NCBI GenBank assembly: GCA_003168355.1
Contig: PMSQ01000142.1
Span: forward strand, 1-40,956
Reading direction: 5' to 3'
Source of the DNA: Acidobacteriaceae bacterium
Lineage (GTDB): Bacteria; Acidobacteriota; Terriglobia; Terriglobales; Acidobacteriaceae
Length of the DNA stretch: 40,956 nucleotides
How positions within the stretch are numbered: the first letter of the stretch is position 1; each line of letters begins with the position of its first letter. Positions 15,652 through 25,177 of this stretch are shown here, piece after piece. The translations under genes and the position numbers were made by a program. The notes beneath the pieces are model-generated. The model was not told the DNA's origin. It searched no databases and was given only the letters and a program-made list of their open reading frames with translations.

Positions 15652-18600
15652 ATGCTACGATTCCGCAATACTTTGGTAGTGGGTTCTGTTACCTGGCTGA
15701 TCCTGCTCGCGGGCGCGCGTGCGCAGAATGCCGAGAAACCCGACTTGAGCAAACAGCCGACCCTCTACGTCGTCGGCTATGCCCACCTCGATACGGAATG
15801 GCGATGGGAGTATCCGCAGGTCATTGACGAATATATTCGCAAGACGATGGAGGATAATTTCACCCTCATCGATAAATATCCTCATTACATCTTCAACTTC
15901 AGCGGTGCAAATCGTTACCGCTTCATGAAGGAATATTTTCCCGCGGACTTTGCCCGGCTGAAGAAGTACGTGGATGAAGGAAGGTGGTTCCCGACGGGAT
16001 CGTCCATGGAAGAGGGGGATGTGAACGCGCCCAGCGCCGAGGCAATTATCCGGCAAGTGCTCTACGGCAATGACTGGTTCCGCAAGGAACTGGGCAGGGC
16101 CAGCGCGGAATACATGCTGCCCGATTGCTTCGGATTTCCCGCGTCTCTCCCGACCATTCTCGCGCACTCCGGGGTGAAGGGATTCTCGACACAGAAGCTG
16201 GTGTGGGGATCGTCCGCGCCTGGCGGGGGTTCAGAGTCGCTGGAGAAAACGCCGGAAGGCACGCCATTCAATGTGGGCGTGTGGGTGGGACCGGATGGCG
16301 AGAGTGTGCTGGCAGGACTGAATCCGGGGGATTACAGCGGGGGGATTTACAGCGATCTCAGCAAGCCGCTGCCTCCGCTCCCGCCGAATCCCGCCCTCGA
16401 AGAACTGAACAAAAGACTTCAGCCGCTGCAACAAAAAGTGCAACAAGCCCAGCAGAGCGGGCAAACGTTAGATCCGAAAGAAATCGAAGAGTTTCTCGAA
16501 TTGCGAAACCAGCAGAGGGCGTTCGCCAAGGCCGACGAGGACCGAAAACTAAACCGGCATCAGGGTGATTGGGCTGGCCGCGTCGAACTGAACGGAAAGG
16601 TCAGCGGCGTATTCACGGACTATCACTATTACGGAACGGGTGACATAGGTGGCGCTCCGGATGAGGAATTCGTGAAGCGACTGGAAGCCATTGTGACGAA
16701 GGGCACGGCGACTCTGCCGCTTGACGCTGATCCGCTTTTTTCTCGGCTCTCGCGCGCTCGGGGTCCTGTGGTGAATGTCGGCGATGGGCCGGTTCACGTA
16801 ATTTCCGCGAATGCCGAGCAGATGTTCCTCGATATCACACCGTCACAGGCCGCTGGACTTCCACACTACACCGGCGAAATGGAGCTGACGAACCATTCCG
16901 CCGGCTCGCTGACCTCGCAGGGATACCAGAAGCGATGGCTCCGAAAAGAAGAATTGCTGGCCGATGCCGCGGAGAAAGCTTCGATCGCAGCGGAATGGCT
17001 GGGCGCGCGGCCCTATCCTCTCGGGCGCCTTAATACTGCCTGGACACTGGTGATGGGCGGCCACTTTCACGACATCGCCGCCGGGACCGCAACTCCCAGA
17101 GCGTATGAGTTCGCCTGGAACGATGACGTCATCGCCATGAACCAGTTCGCCGGTGTGCTGAACAACGCTACCGGAGCCGTTGCCGCGGCCTTGAACACCG
17201 AGGCCAAAGGTGTGCCCATTGTGGTTTTCAACCCGCTGAACATCGCGCGCGAAGACCTGGTGGAAGCCAGCGTCAGCTTTCCCGACGGCATGCCGAAAGC
17301 AGTGCATGTGATTGGTCCGGACAACAACGAAGTTCCGGCGCAGATTTCAAACGGCAAGGTGGTCTTCGTAGCCAAAGCACCATCAGTTGGCTATGTGGTT
17401 TACGATGTGCAGCCCGGTGCGGGTGCGACTGGCGCCGCGACGCTGCACGTGTCGGAGAACTCTCTCGAGAACCAGTACTACCGCGTGAAGCTGAATTCCG
17501 ATGGCGATGTGGCCAGCATTTTCGACAAGTCGATTGGCAAGGAATTACTGGCCGCTCCGGCTCGCCTTGCCATCTCCTATGACAATCCTGAGCGTTGGCC
17601 GGCCTGGAATATGGATTGGGATCAGGAGCAAGCTGCGCCAAGAGCCTACGTCAGCGGGCCAGCGAAGATTCGAGTAGTGGAAAGTGGTCCGGCGCGCGTG
17701 GCCGTGGAAGTTTCGCGGGAGACCGCCGGTTCTAAATTTGTCCAGACGATTAGCCTGTCGGCAGGCGATGCGGGAAAGCGCGTCGAGTTCAGAAACGTGG
17801 TCGACTGGAACACCAAAGAATCGAATCTGAAAGTGTCTTTTCCTCTGACAGCTTCGAACCAGATGGCGACTTATAACTGGGACATCGGCACGATCGAGCG
17901 GCCCAGCGCGGAACCGAAGAAGTTCGAAGTACCATCTCACCAGTGGATTGACCTGACCGATATGAACGGCGGGTTCGGCGCGACCATCCTGACCGATTGC
18001 AAGAATGGATCGGATAAGCCGAGCGACCACACCATTCGCCTTACGCTGATCCGTACGCCGGGCACGCGGGGCGGCTATGCTGACCAGGGCACGCAGGATA
18101 TCGGACATCACGAGTTCGTTTACGGCATCGCCGGCCACGTAGCCGATTGGCGCAAGAGCCAGACCGACTGGCAAGCACAGCGTCTGAACGATCCGCTCAT
18201 CGCCTTTGAAGCTTCAAAGCATGCAGGCGCGCTGGGCCGGGAGTTTTCTCTGCTGAAAGTCAGCAATCCGCGGATTCGAGTGCTGGCGCTGAAAAAAGCG
18301 GAACATGGCGACGAAGTGATCGTGCGTCTGGTTGAACTTGATGGCAAACCACAGCCGGACGTTCAAGTATCGTTCATCACGCCAATCACGGCTGCCCGTG
18401 AAGTCAACGGGCAGGAGCAGCCAGTCGGGACGGCGACGGTGAACAGCGGTGCACTGGTCACTTCGTTCTCCGCGTATCAGCCGCGCACGTTTGCTTTGCG
18501 GTTCGCGTCGTCGCAGGTCAAGGTTGCGGCGGTGCGTTCCGCGCCGGTAACGCTGCGCTATGATCTCGCGACCGCCAGCAATGACGGGACGAAGTCCAAC

Positions 18601-19197
18601 GGAGGATTTGACAGCGCGGGCAATGCGTTGCCGGCAGAGATGTTGCCTCCGCAGATCACGTTCAACGATGTGCAATTTCAACTCGCACCGGCGAAGACGG
18701 GCTCTCCGAACGCGGTCGTAGCAAAGGGGCAGAAGATTGATCTGCCGGCGGGGCAATATGACCGCGCATACGTGCTGGCGGCCTCGGCGGACGGCGACCA
18801 GAAGGCTACATTCGAAGCCGGCGACAAAAAGGTCGAACTGAATATCCAGGACTGGGGTGGATTCATCGGCCAATGGGACGACCGGAAGTGGAGTTCGGGC
18901 GACACCTCCAATGACAACTATGGCGAGATGATCGGCCTCACTCCGGCCTACATCAAGCGCGCCGACCTGGCTTGGTACTGCTCGCACCACCACAATGCCG
19001 CGGGTGAGAATGTTGCTTATGGCTACTCGTACCTGTTCGCATATCCCATCGACCTGCCGCAGGGAACTCGGACTATCACGCTGCCCGACAACGGCAAGAT
19101 CCGCATTCTGGCCATATCGGTGGCCGATGAAAACCCGGAGGTAAAACCGGCCCAGCCGCTCTACGACCTGTTCGCCCCGCCGACCATCCGCCGCTGA
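15652..19197 (+). CDS. Secreted GH38 alpha-mannosidase-like glycosidase
   Basis: An 1181-residue exported enzyme. Residues 1-25 form a signal peptide (LVVGSVTWLILLAGARAQ). The N-terminal catalytic domain begins VGYAHLDTEWRWEYPQ with the zinc-binding His45/Asp47 of GH38. Asp158 in LPDCFGFPASLPTILAHSG is the expected nucleophile region. GGHFHDIAAGTATPRAYEFA supplies the later metal His residues (HDI). C-terminal beta domains follow (NQYYRVKLNSDGDVASIFDK is the typical GH38C start). GH38 enzymes hydrolyse alpha-mannosides with retention; the substrate here is unknown, probably periplasmic oligosaccharides. ATG 15652 is preferred over 15646 because GGAGA lies 6 bp before it. It stands alone between the stressosome operon and the TPR/NicO locus. 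Confidence 0.92.
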   Translation: MLRFRNTLVVGSVTWLILLAGARAQNAEKPDLSKQPTLYVVGYAHLDTEWRWEYPQVIDEYIRKTMEDNFTLIDKYPHYIFNFSGANRYRFMKEYFPADFARLKKYVDEGRWFPTGSSMEEGDVNAPSAEAIIRQVLYGNDWFRKELGRASAEYMLPDCFGFPASLPTILAHSGVKGFSTQKLVWGSSAPGGGSESLEKTPEGTPFNVGVWVGPDGESVLAGLNPGDYSGGIYSDLSKPLPPLPPNPALEELNKRLQPLQQKVQQAQQSGQTLDPKEIEEFLELRNQQRAFAKADEDRKLNRHQGDWAGRVELNGKVSGVFTDYHYYGTGDIGGAPDEEFVKRLEAIVTKGTATLPLDADPLFSRLSRARGPVVNVGDGPVHVISANAEQMFLDITPSQAAGLPHYTGEMELTNHSAGSLTSQGYQKRWLRKEELLADAAEKASIAAEWLGARPYPLGRLNTAWTLVMGGHFHDIAAGTATPRAYEFAWNDDVIAMNQFAGVLNNATGAVAAALNTEAKGVPIVVFNPLNIAREDLVEASVSFPDGMPKAVHVIGPDNNEVPAQISNGKVVFVAKAPSVGYVVYDVQPGAGATGAATLHVSENSLENQYYRVKLNSDGDVASIFDKSIGKELLAAPARLAISYDNPERWPAWNMDWDQEQAAPRAYVSGPAKIRVVESGPARVAVEVSRETAGSKFVQTISLSAGDAGKRVEFRNVVDWNTKESNLKVSFPLTASNQMATYNWDIGTIERPSAEPKKFEVPSHQWIDLTDMNGGFGATILTDCKNGSDKPSDHTIRLTLIRTPGTRGGYADQGTQDIGHHEFVYGIAGHVADWRKSQTDWQAQRLNDPLIAFEASKHAGALGREFSLLKVSNPRIRVLALKKAEHGDEVIVRLVELDGKPQPDVQVSFITPITAAREVNGQEQPVGTATVNSGALVTSFSAYQPRTFALRFASSQVKVAAVRSAPVTLRYDLATASNDGTKSNGGFDSAGNALPAEMLPPQITFNDVQFQLAPAKTGSPNAVVAKGQKIDLPAGQYDRAYVLAASADGDQKATFEAGDKKVELNIQDWGGFIGQWDDRKWSSGDTSNDNYGEMIGLTPAYIKRADLAWYCSHHHNAAGENVAYGYSYLFAYPIDLPQGTRTITLPDNGKIRILAISVADENPEVKPAQPLYDLFAPPTIRR

Positions 19198-19476
19198 TTT
19201 CACGATCCGAGCACTTCTCCAATTCTTTAAGAACATCCTTCAGCGCCTCTCCCAACGGATTCGTGAAATGCGCGGAAATTGCGCTGCCTTCCACAAAGGC
19301 AAAGATCGGAGGAGAAATTTGGACGCCAGCAATCCGATTTGCGCTCGTGCCCGTATCTCACAAGACAGGCGAAGTTGGTGGTACACGCTCCTGAAGCGCC
19401 GGGCACTCGCGGCAATCGAGCGATGCACGGCATTAACCAAGATCAAATCCTTTATTTGCAACCCGGTGAGGTTGGA

Positions 19477-20829
19477 ATGGCCAAGTGGCTACTAGTTCTT
19501 CTGACTCTGTGTGCCGCATCAGCATGGGCTCAGGCTGCGCCTTCTGAATCCGTCCCGCTGAAACGCGTCGCCCCTATTTCGGAGACGGACAGGCAGATTC
19601 AGATACTGCAAGCTCATGTGAGGGAAGCACCGGGCGATTACGCAGGTTATGACGGGTTAGGGTCCGCCTTCCTTCAAAAGGCCAGAGAAACGGGCGACAT
19701 TGCTTATTATGATTTGGCCGAGCAAACGCTCAAGAGCGCGCTCACTCTGGCGCCGCAAGACTTCCGGGCCGCGGATCCTCTAGTACACCTGGCATCGGTG
19801 TATATGGGCGAACATCGTTTCTCCGACGCCCTAGCCTGTGCACAAAAGGCGATCGGTACAGGCTCGGGCAATCTTGCACCATTCGCTATCGAGGGCGACG
19901 CTTACACCGATATGGGCGACTACGACGAGGCGGTAACGGCTTATAACACCGTGCAGTCTCTCGGACGGGTGATTTCATCACCCTTGGCGCTCGCCTACAT
20001 GAACGACAGTCGTATGGCATATCTGAGTTTTTTGCGTGGAGATTCAGCGGAAGCCATCCGGCTGATGAAAGGCGCTATTGCAGCTGCGCTTCAAACCAAT
20101 GTTCTCCGCGAAAATCTCGCATGGCTCTATTTCGAACTGGGCGAGCGGTACTTTCAAACAGGCGATCTGGAGAGTGCTGGTTTGTCGTATCAGTCAGGCA
20201 TAACGGCCGATCCTCATCATTATCGCTCCCTGGCGGGACTGGCGAAGGTTCGGGCTGCGCAAGGGAAGCTCGAAGAATCCATTCAGCTCTATCAACGATC
20301 GATTGCCATCATTCCTTTTCCCATGTACGTCGCTGAGTTGGGCGACGTTTATAGGAAAGTGGGACGAATAAGCGAAGCCCAGCAGCAGTACGACTTGGTC
20401 GACTACATTGGACACCTCAGCAAGTTAAATCGAGTGTTGGCCAATCGTGAACTGGCCCTGTTCTATGCGGATCAAGGGATCAAACTGCCGGAAGCTCTGG
20501 ATCTCGCGCGAAACGAACTTGAAGTCCGGCACGACATTTACACGTGGGACACTTTAGCGTGGGTTCTCTACCGGAATGGCCAATTTCAAGAAGCGGCCGA
20601 AGCGATCCACAAAGCTCTTGCTTTGCACACCAATGATTCGCTGCTGCTTTTTCATGCTGGCATGATCTACCACAGTCTGGCCAAGGATTCTGATGCGGCC
20701 GACTTCCTGAGTCGTGCGCTGAAAACTAACCCGCATTTTCATGTCTTTCATGCCGAAGCCGCGAGCCGCGCGCTGGAAGATATCGCGCAATCGCAGAGCA
20801 AAGAATTGAGATCCAGCAATGCGCAATAA
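19477..20829 (+). CDS. Secreted TPR protein A (start of NicO/DUF4331 locus)
   Basis: A 450-residue exported protein. The signal peptide is MAKWLLVLLTLCAASAWAQ, and the start is chosen for it and for GAGG 7 bp upstream. The rest is built of TPR-like helical repeats. A YAGYDGLGSAFLQKARETGD block comes near the N-terminus, and NRELALFYADQGIKLPEALD with RHDIYTWDTLAWVL near the C-terminus. The same two blocks occur in the protein encoded at 25178, so the two are paralogues. Function unknown; TPRs usually mediate protein contacts, here in the periplasm. Its 3' end overlaps the transporter gene by 11 bp, so the two are almost certainly co-translated. Confidence 0.88.
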   Translation: MAKWLLVLLTLCAASAWAQAAPSESVPLKRVAPISETDRQIQILQAHVREAPGDYAGYDGLGSAFLQKARETGDIAYYDLAEQTLKSALTLAPQDFRAADPLVHLASVYMGEHRFSDALACAQKAIGTGSGNLAPFAIEGDAYTDMGDYDEAVTAYNTVQSLGRVISSPLALAYMNDSRMAYLSFLRGDSAEAIRLMKGAIAAALQTNVLRENLAWLYFELGERYFQTGDLESAGLSYQSGITADPHHYRSLAGLAKVRAAQGKLEESIQLYQRSIAIIPFPMYVAELGDVYRKVGRISEAQQQYDLVDYIGHLSKLNRVLANRELALFYADQGIKLPEALDLARNELEVRHDIYTWDTLAWVLYRNGQFQEAAEAIHKALALHTNDSLLLFHAGMIYHSLAKDSDAADFLSRALKTNPHFHVFHAEAASRALEDIAQSQSKELRSSNAQ

Positions 20830-23311
20830 GAATGATAGGAGCAATGATCGCCGGCGGGGAATCGTTCTGTTCCTGTTTGTATTGATCTTGAGCACCGCGA
20901 CATCCTTCGCCCATCCGATGGGAAATTTCAGCGTCAATCATTATGCGAAGATCAAAATCGGCCAGCAGTCGGTTGAGATCCGATATCTGATCGATATGGC
21001 TGAAATTCCTACTTTTCAGGAGATTCGGCAGTTCGGTATCACTCCCAAGACGGATGACCCGAGCGCCTCCCGCTACCTCGACACGGAGGAGCAACTCTTA
21101 AAGGAAGGACTGTCCTTGCAAAGCGATGGTCAATCCATCCGATTGGATACTGTGTCTCGCCAGGTGGCGTTTGCCGACGGCGCCGGCGGTTTGCCTACGA
21201 TGAAAATCGGGTTCGTGTTTCGCGGCAGACTTGATGTTAACTCCGGCGCTGGCAAACTTTCCTACCTCGATAACAACTTTCCAGGGCGAGCAGGTTGGAA
21301 AGAGGTCGTAGTCGTAGGCGACGGAGTTGCGATTCTTAACAGTTCCGCTCCCGACACCGATCGCAGCCAGGAACTCACCAACTACTCCAGCGATGTTTTG
21401 AACAGCCCTCCCCAACAACTATCAGCTCTGGTCGGCTTCAAAGTCGCTCCCTCTGACACGGAGAGGACCGCTCCAGCGGAGGTGATCGGAACATCTCTCT
21501 TTCGGAAGACCCCCGGTGGAACAAACACGGCACGGCAGGCGACAGTATCACAAAGGCCGCGCCAATCGTTGGGTGCGATTGTGTCAGGCGCAATTGCTCC
21601 GTCCGGCCGGCATGATGCACATTCCTTGCCCAGCGGCGTCGTGGCATCCAGCGTTGCTCCGTTGCCTGCGGCCCGCGCGCAGAATACTCCCCGCAGCCGT
21701 TTTACCGAACTAATCTCGACGCAGGGTAAGTTGAGCTTCTGGGTATTGATCTCGGCCGCGCTGATTGCGGCAGGGTTGGGCGCGCTTCATGCGCTGGAAC
21801 CGGGACACGGCAAGACCATTGTGGCCGCCTACCTTGTGGGTTCACGTGGTACGGCGAGACATGCGGTGTTGCTGGGGATCGTGGTCACGGCCGCACACAC
21901 AGCAGGGGTGTACCTGCTGGGGGCCGTAACTCTCTATGCGTCGCGTTACGTAGTTCCCGAGCAGCTTTACCCATGGCTTGGAGCAATATCCGGCCTTAGC
22001 GTTGCCGGACTTGGGATTTTCATTTTTCTCAGACGCTGGACCGGAGAAACCGGAGAGCATTCCCATGCGCCGGGAGAACAGCATTCGCACTGGCTTCTTT
22101 CGATGTTCAAACAACGTATGGGTACGAAACCAGCGAATCGCGTGGCGATCTCCGGCGATTCCAAACCAATCGAGCGTGTTCTCTCGCTGCGGGAGCTTTG
22201 CATGCTGGGCATCACGGGGGGAATCGTGCCTTGCCCGGGAGCCCTGGTCGTGCTGCTTAGCGCTTTCTCCCTTCACCGGATAGGATTCGGCCTATTCTTG
22301 ATCACTGCATTTAGTTTGGGATTGGCAGCTGTGCTGGTGACGGTCGGCCTGACAATGGTCTATGCCAAACGTGTGATGTCAACTCGTATCCGCGCCGGCA
22401 ACGCTGCGCTCCGCTATCTTCCATTTTTGTCGTCTGGGTTCATGGTGGCGCTGGGTGCGGCAATAACAGTATCTGCCGTCGCGTCCGTTCACATCGGGCA
22501 TGGCCTTCTGTCCAAGGACAAACTGGTTCCGTTCCTGACAGTAATTCTGTTGGGATTGTTTCTGGGGATGCGCCATTCCACTGATCCCGACCACGTGGTG
22601 GCCGTATCCACCATCGTGAGCCGCCAAGGGTCGGTCAGGAGCTCGGCGACAATCGGCTTGCTGTGGGGATTGGGACACACGCTGACGATTTTTCTGGTCG
22701 GATCCGCGATCATTATTTTTGGTGTCGTGATCCCGCCCCGTCTCGGGTTGTCCATGGAGTTTTGCGTCGCCCTGATGCTCATCTTGCTGGGAGTACTGAA
22801 CTTGACCGGCGTAATGCGTTGGATCACGGAGCGCCTTACTCCAATGAAGAGTGTAGCCGCAACATCATCACCAGCGTTTTTCCGAGGTCGCAACTCCGAG
22901 GGCGTAGGTGAGACAAGCAGCCAGGTTCGCGGACGCAGTGAGCTTTTTCTTGAAAGGACAATTGGGAAACTAGGCTTCTATCAGACCATTCGACCGTTGG
23001 TGGTCGGACTCGTACACGGCCTGGCCGGTTCGGCCGCGGTCGCGCTTTTAGTCCTTTCCACGATCAAGAGCCCACTCTGGTCAACGGCTTACCTGCTGGT
23101 TTTTGGTGTCGGGACAATGGTGGGAATGATGGTCATGACCGCCGCAATCTCAATTCCTCTGGTTTACACAGGGAAGAAATTCTTCAAGATCAATCGGCAC
23201 CTGACCGCGATTTCCGGTTTTGCCAGCATGGCTTTCGGCATCTTTCTGGTTTACCACATCGGTTTTGTCGACGGGTTGTTCACTTCACAGGTCCACTGGA
23301 TCCCGCAATGA
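20819..23311 (+). CDS. Double NicO/NiCoT-like metal transporter fusion with exported N-terminal domain
   Basis: An 830-residue inner-membrane protein in four parts. (1) Signal peptide 1-31, after which the mature chain would start HPMGNFSVNHYAKI; this resembles the HPLGNF start of actinobacterial nickel-transporter-like proteins. (2) Exported domain about 32-290 (IRYLIDMAEIPTFQE). (3) NicO/RcnA-like half about 305-560 with GALHALEPGHGKT (His324, His330), AAHT (His360), a His-rich cytoplasmic loop (413-424) and GGIVPCPGAL. (4) A second half about 570-820 with GMRHSTDPDHVVA (His586, Asp591, His592), like the HX4DH signature of NiCoT permeases, then WGLGHT (His620) and VHGLAGSAA. The families move Ni2+ or Co2+; direction and metal here are unknown. 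The gene overlaps TPR protein A by 11 bp. Confidence 0.88.
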   Translation: MRNKNDRSNDRRRGIVLFLFVLILSTATSFAHPMGNFSVNHYAKIKIGQQSVEIRYLIDMAEIPTFQEIRQFGITPKTDDPSASRYLDTEEQLLKEGLSLQSDGQSIRLDTVSRQVAFADGAGGLPTMKIGFVFRGRLDVNSGAGKLSYLDNNFPGRAGWKEVVVVGDGVAILNSSAPDTDRSQELTNYSSDVLNSPPQQLSALVGFKVAPSDTERTAPAEVIGTSLFRKTPGGTNTARQATVSQRPRQSLGAIVSGAIAPSGRHDAHSLPSGVVASSVAPLPAARAQNTPRSRFTELISTQGKLSFWVLISAALIAAGLGALHALEPGHGKTIVAAYLVGSRGTARHAVLLGIVVTAAHTAGVYLLGAVTLYASRYVVPEQLYPWLGAISGLSVAGLGIFIFLRRWTGETGEHSHAPGEQHSHWLLSMFKQRMGTKPANRVAISGDSKPIERVLSLRELCMLGITGGIVPCPGALVVLLSAFSLHRIGFGLFLITAFSLGLAAVLVTVGLTMVYAKRVMSTRIRAGNAALRYLPFLSSGFMVALGAAITVSAVASVHIGHGLLSKDKLVPFLTVILLGLFLGMRHSTDPDHVVAVSTIVSRQGSVRSSATIGLLWGLGHTLTIFLVGSAIIIFGVVIPPRLGLSMEFCVALMLILLGVLNLTGVMRWITERLTPMKSVAATSSPAFFRGRNSEGVGETSSQVRGRSELFLERTIGKLGFYQTIRPLVVGLVHGLAGSAAVALLVLSTIKSPLWSTAYLLVFGVGTMVGMMVMTAAISIPLVYTGKKFFKINRHLTAISGFASMAFGIFLVYHIGFVDGLFTSQVHWIPQ

Positions 23312-23596
23312 ATCCGCTTTGAATATCGGGATCGAGATGATTTTCTCAAGCACTATTCGTTTTTGTTACACGTGTGTCTTCGATGCTATGGAATGCCTCC
23401 ACGCGTTTCTACCAACAACCGGGCAATCGTTTGTATCCGCGATTGTGCCGGAAATATTCTTCATAGGCGAAATCCGTTTGCCGCATTGAAAACGTAGCTT
23501 GAATACGTGGGCTAGCCGAAGAGACTGCGACACGCATTTGCTCAGGAGCAGTTAAATCCACGGCGACGTCAACGAATTCTGTAGAGAGGCATTTCC

Positions 23597-25111
23597 ATGA
23601 AAAAGTTGAAATCAATTGCAGCTCTCGCGGCGTCGCTGTGCATGCTGGCGCCTGCCAGCCTGTTCGCGTCGAGCCACCGCGAGGCTCCCATCACGGCATT
23701 GGACCGTACCGCGGATGTCACCGACTGGTACACCTTTGTCAGCTATGACAATCCCAACAACGTGACCATGATCTTGAACGTTGACCCGCTCCTGGAGCCG
23801 ACCAACGGTCCCAACTATTTTCCCTTCGACGACAACGTGGTCTATCAGATGCTCGTTGACAATAACCAGAGCGGAGTTCCAAACATCATCTTCCAATTCC
23901 GGTTCCATACCGTGATCCGCCAGCCCGATTTGCCTGTTGGATTTGTGGGCGGCATTGCCGGGTTCCCGCCGATTACTTCACTGAACGGCAAAGGTTCTGA
24001 GGGCTTGAGCCTGCGCCAAACCTACACCGTAACCATGCTCAAGCTGACAAATGGCAAGATAACTTCCTCAACCCTGCTGAACAATGGACAAACACTTTTC
24101 GCGGTTCCCACGAACGTGGGCCCGAAGACCATGCCAAACTACCCAGCGCTGTTCAGCCAGGGGATTAACACCTTACCTGGCGGAGTCACCGTATTTGCCG
24201 GAACTGTGGATGACCCTTTCTTTATCGACCTGGGCGCCACCTTTGACTCCGTGAACTACCGCGGAGTCCCGGGATCTCCGGGCGACCCGATTCTATCGGC
24301 CGCAATCGATGCTGACAATACCCACAACTACGCTCCGGATTCCGTTGGCGGCTTCAACGTCAATTCCATTGTGCTGGAGGTCCCCATCACGATGTTGACC
24401 GTTGACGGCCAGCAGCATGGTGCCGACACCGTGCAGGCTGTCATCGGAACCTATGGCAGCACGGCTCGCCCTCAAGTCACGGTTCGGCGCTCTCCGACTC
24501 CAGACGAAAACTTTGGATCGCTGCAGCAGGTAAACCGTGAAGGCAATTCGTTGATCAACGAATTGATCATCGGCACGGGCTTTAAAGACCGCTTCAGCAT
24601 GTCCTTCCCAAGCGATGATTCGCAGTTCGCGAACTTCGTTCTCAATCCAGTATTGGCAGGTGTATTAGCCAGCGCGGGTATTCCGGTTGCACCCAACCCG
24701 CGCAACGACTTGCTGATTCTGGTCCAGTACATGCCTCCCATCTGTCCTGCCTGCACGGCAGCCAATGCGGGGCCGATCGCCGATTTCCTGCGCCTCAACA
24801 CGGGCATTCCACCAACTCCGGTGGGCAGCCAATTGCGGCTCGGCTTTCTGGCGGGCGACAACGCTGGTTACCCCAACGGACGCAGACCGATCGACGATGT
24901 GGTTGACATCTCACTCCGTGCCGTCGAGGGCATCCTGGTCAGTCCCACGCAGTTCGGGCTACCGCTCGGAGATGGCGTGCAAACCAAAGTGGAAGGTTTC
25001 AACAATTCCTTCCCCTACGTCATGCCAGCTAACAGTGGACGCGAGAGCGATCACATTGGGCCCGGACAGGCAGGCTGCACCGGTCTGACGGGCGGCATCT
25101 GCCCTGAGTAG
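23597..25111 (+). CDS. Secreted DUF4331 protein
   Basis: A 504-residue exported protein of the DUF4331 family. The signal peptide ends near SLFASSHREAP, and the hallmark start SSHREAPITALDRTADVTDW, with a DWYTF motif, follows directly. Later segments include IVLEVPITML, GRRPIDDVVDISLR and the C-terminal FPYVMPANSGRESDHIGPG. The family is widespread and periplasmic or extracellular, of unknown biochemical role. The conserved His/Asp residues at the mature N-terminus suggest metal or ligand binding, as inference. GAGAGG lies 7 bp before the ATG. A 285-bp gap separates it from the transporter, and it may have its own promoter there. TPR protein B follows after 66 bp. Confidence 0.92.
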   Translation: MKKLKSIAALAASLCMLAPASLFASSHREAPITALDRTADVTDWYTFVSYDNPNNVTMILNVDPLLEPTNGPNYFPFDDNVVYQMLVDNNQSGVPNIIFQFRFHTVIRQPDLPVGFVGGIAGFPPITSLNGKGSEGLSLRQTYTVTMLKLTNGKITSSTLLNNGQTLFAVPTNVGPKTMPNYPALFSQGINTLPGGVTVFAGTVDDPFFIDLGATFDSVNYRGVPGSPGDPILSAAIDADNTHNYAPDSVGGFNVNSIVLEVPITMLTVDGQQHGADTVQAVIGTYGSTARPQVTVRRSPTPDENFGSLQQVNREGNSLINELIIGTGFKDRFSMSFPSDDSQFANFVLNPVLAGVLASAGIPVAPNPRNDLLILVQYMPPICPACTAANAGPIADFLRLNTGIPPTPVGSQLRLGFLAGDNAGYPNGRRPIDDVVDISLRAVEGILVSPTQFGLPLGDGVQTKVEGFNNSFPYVMPANSGRESDHIGPGQAGCTGLTGGICPE

Positions 25112-25177
25112 TTAACCCTTGTGGCCGTCGTTCTTAAAGCGGCGGCCACAATTTTATCTTTGGAAATGAGGCCTGTC

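Noticed and set aside
19198..19476. Minus-strand frame with a protein-like stretch (FAFVEGSAISAHFTNPLG)
   Set aside because: It runs antisense into GH38, has no clear start and no family that I can name. It may be a gene remnant but support is too weak.
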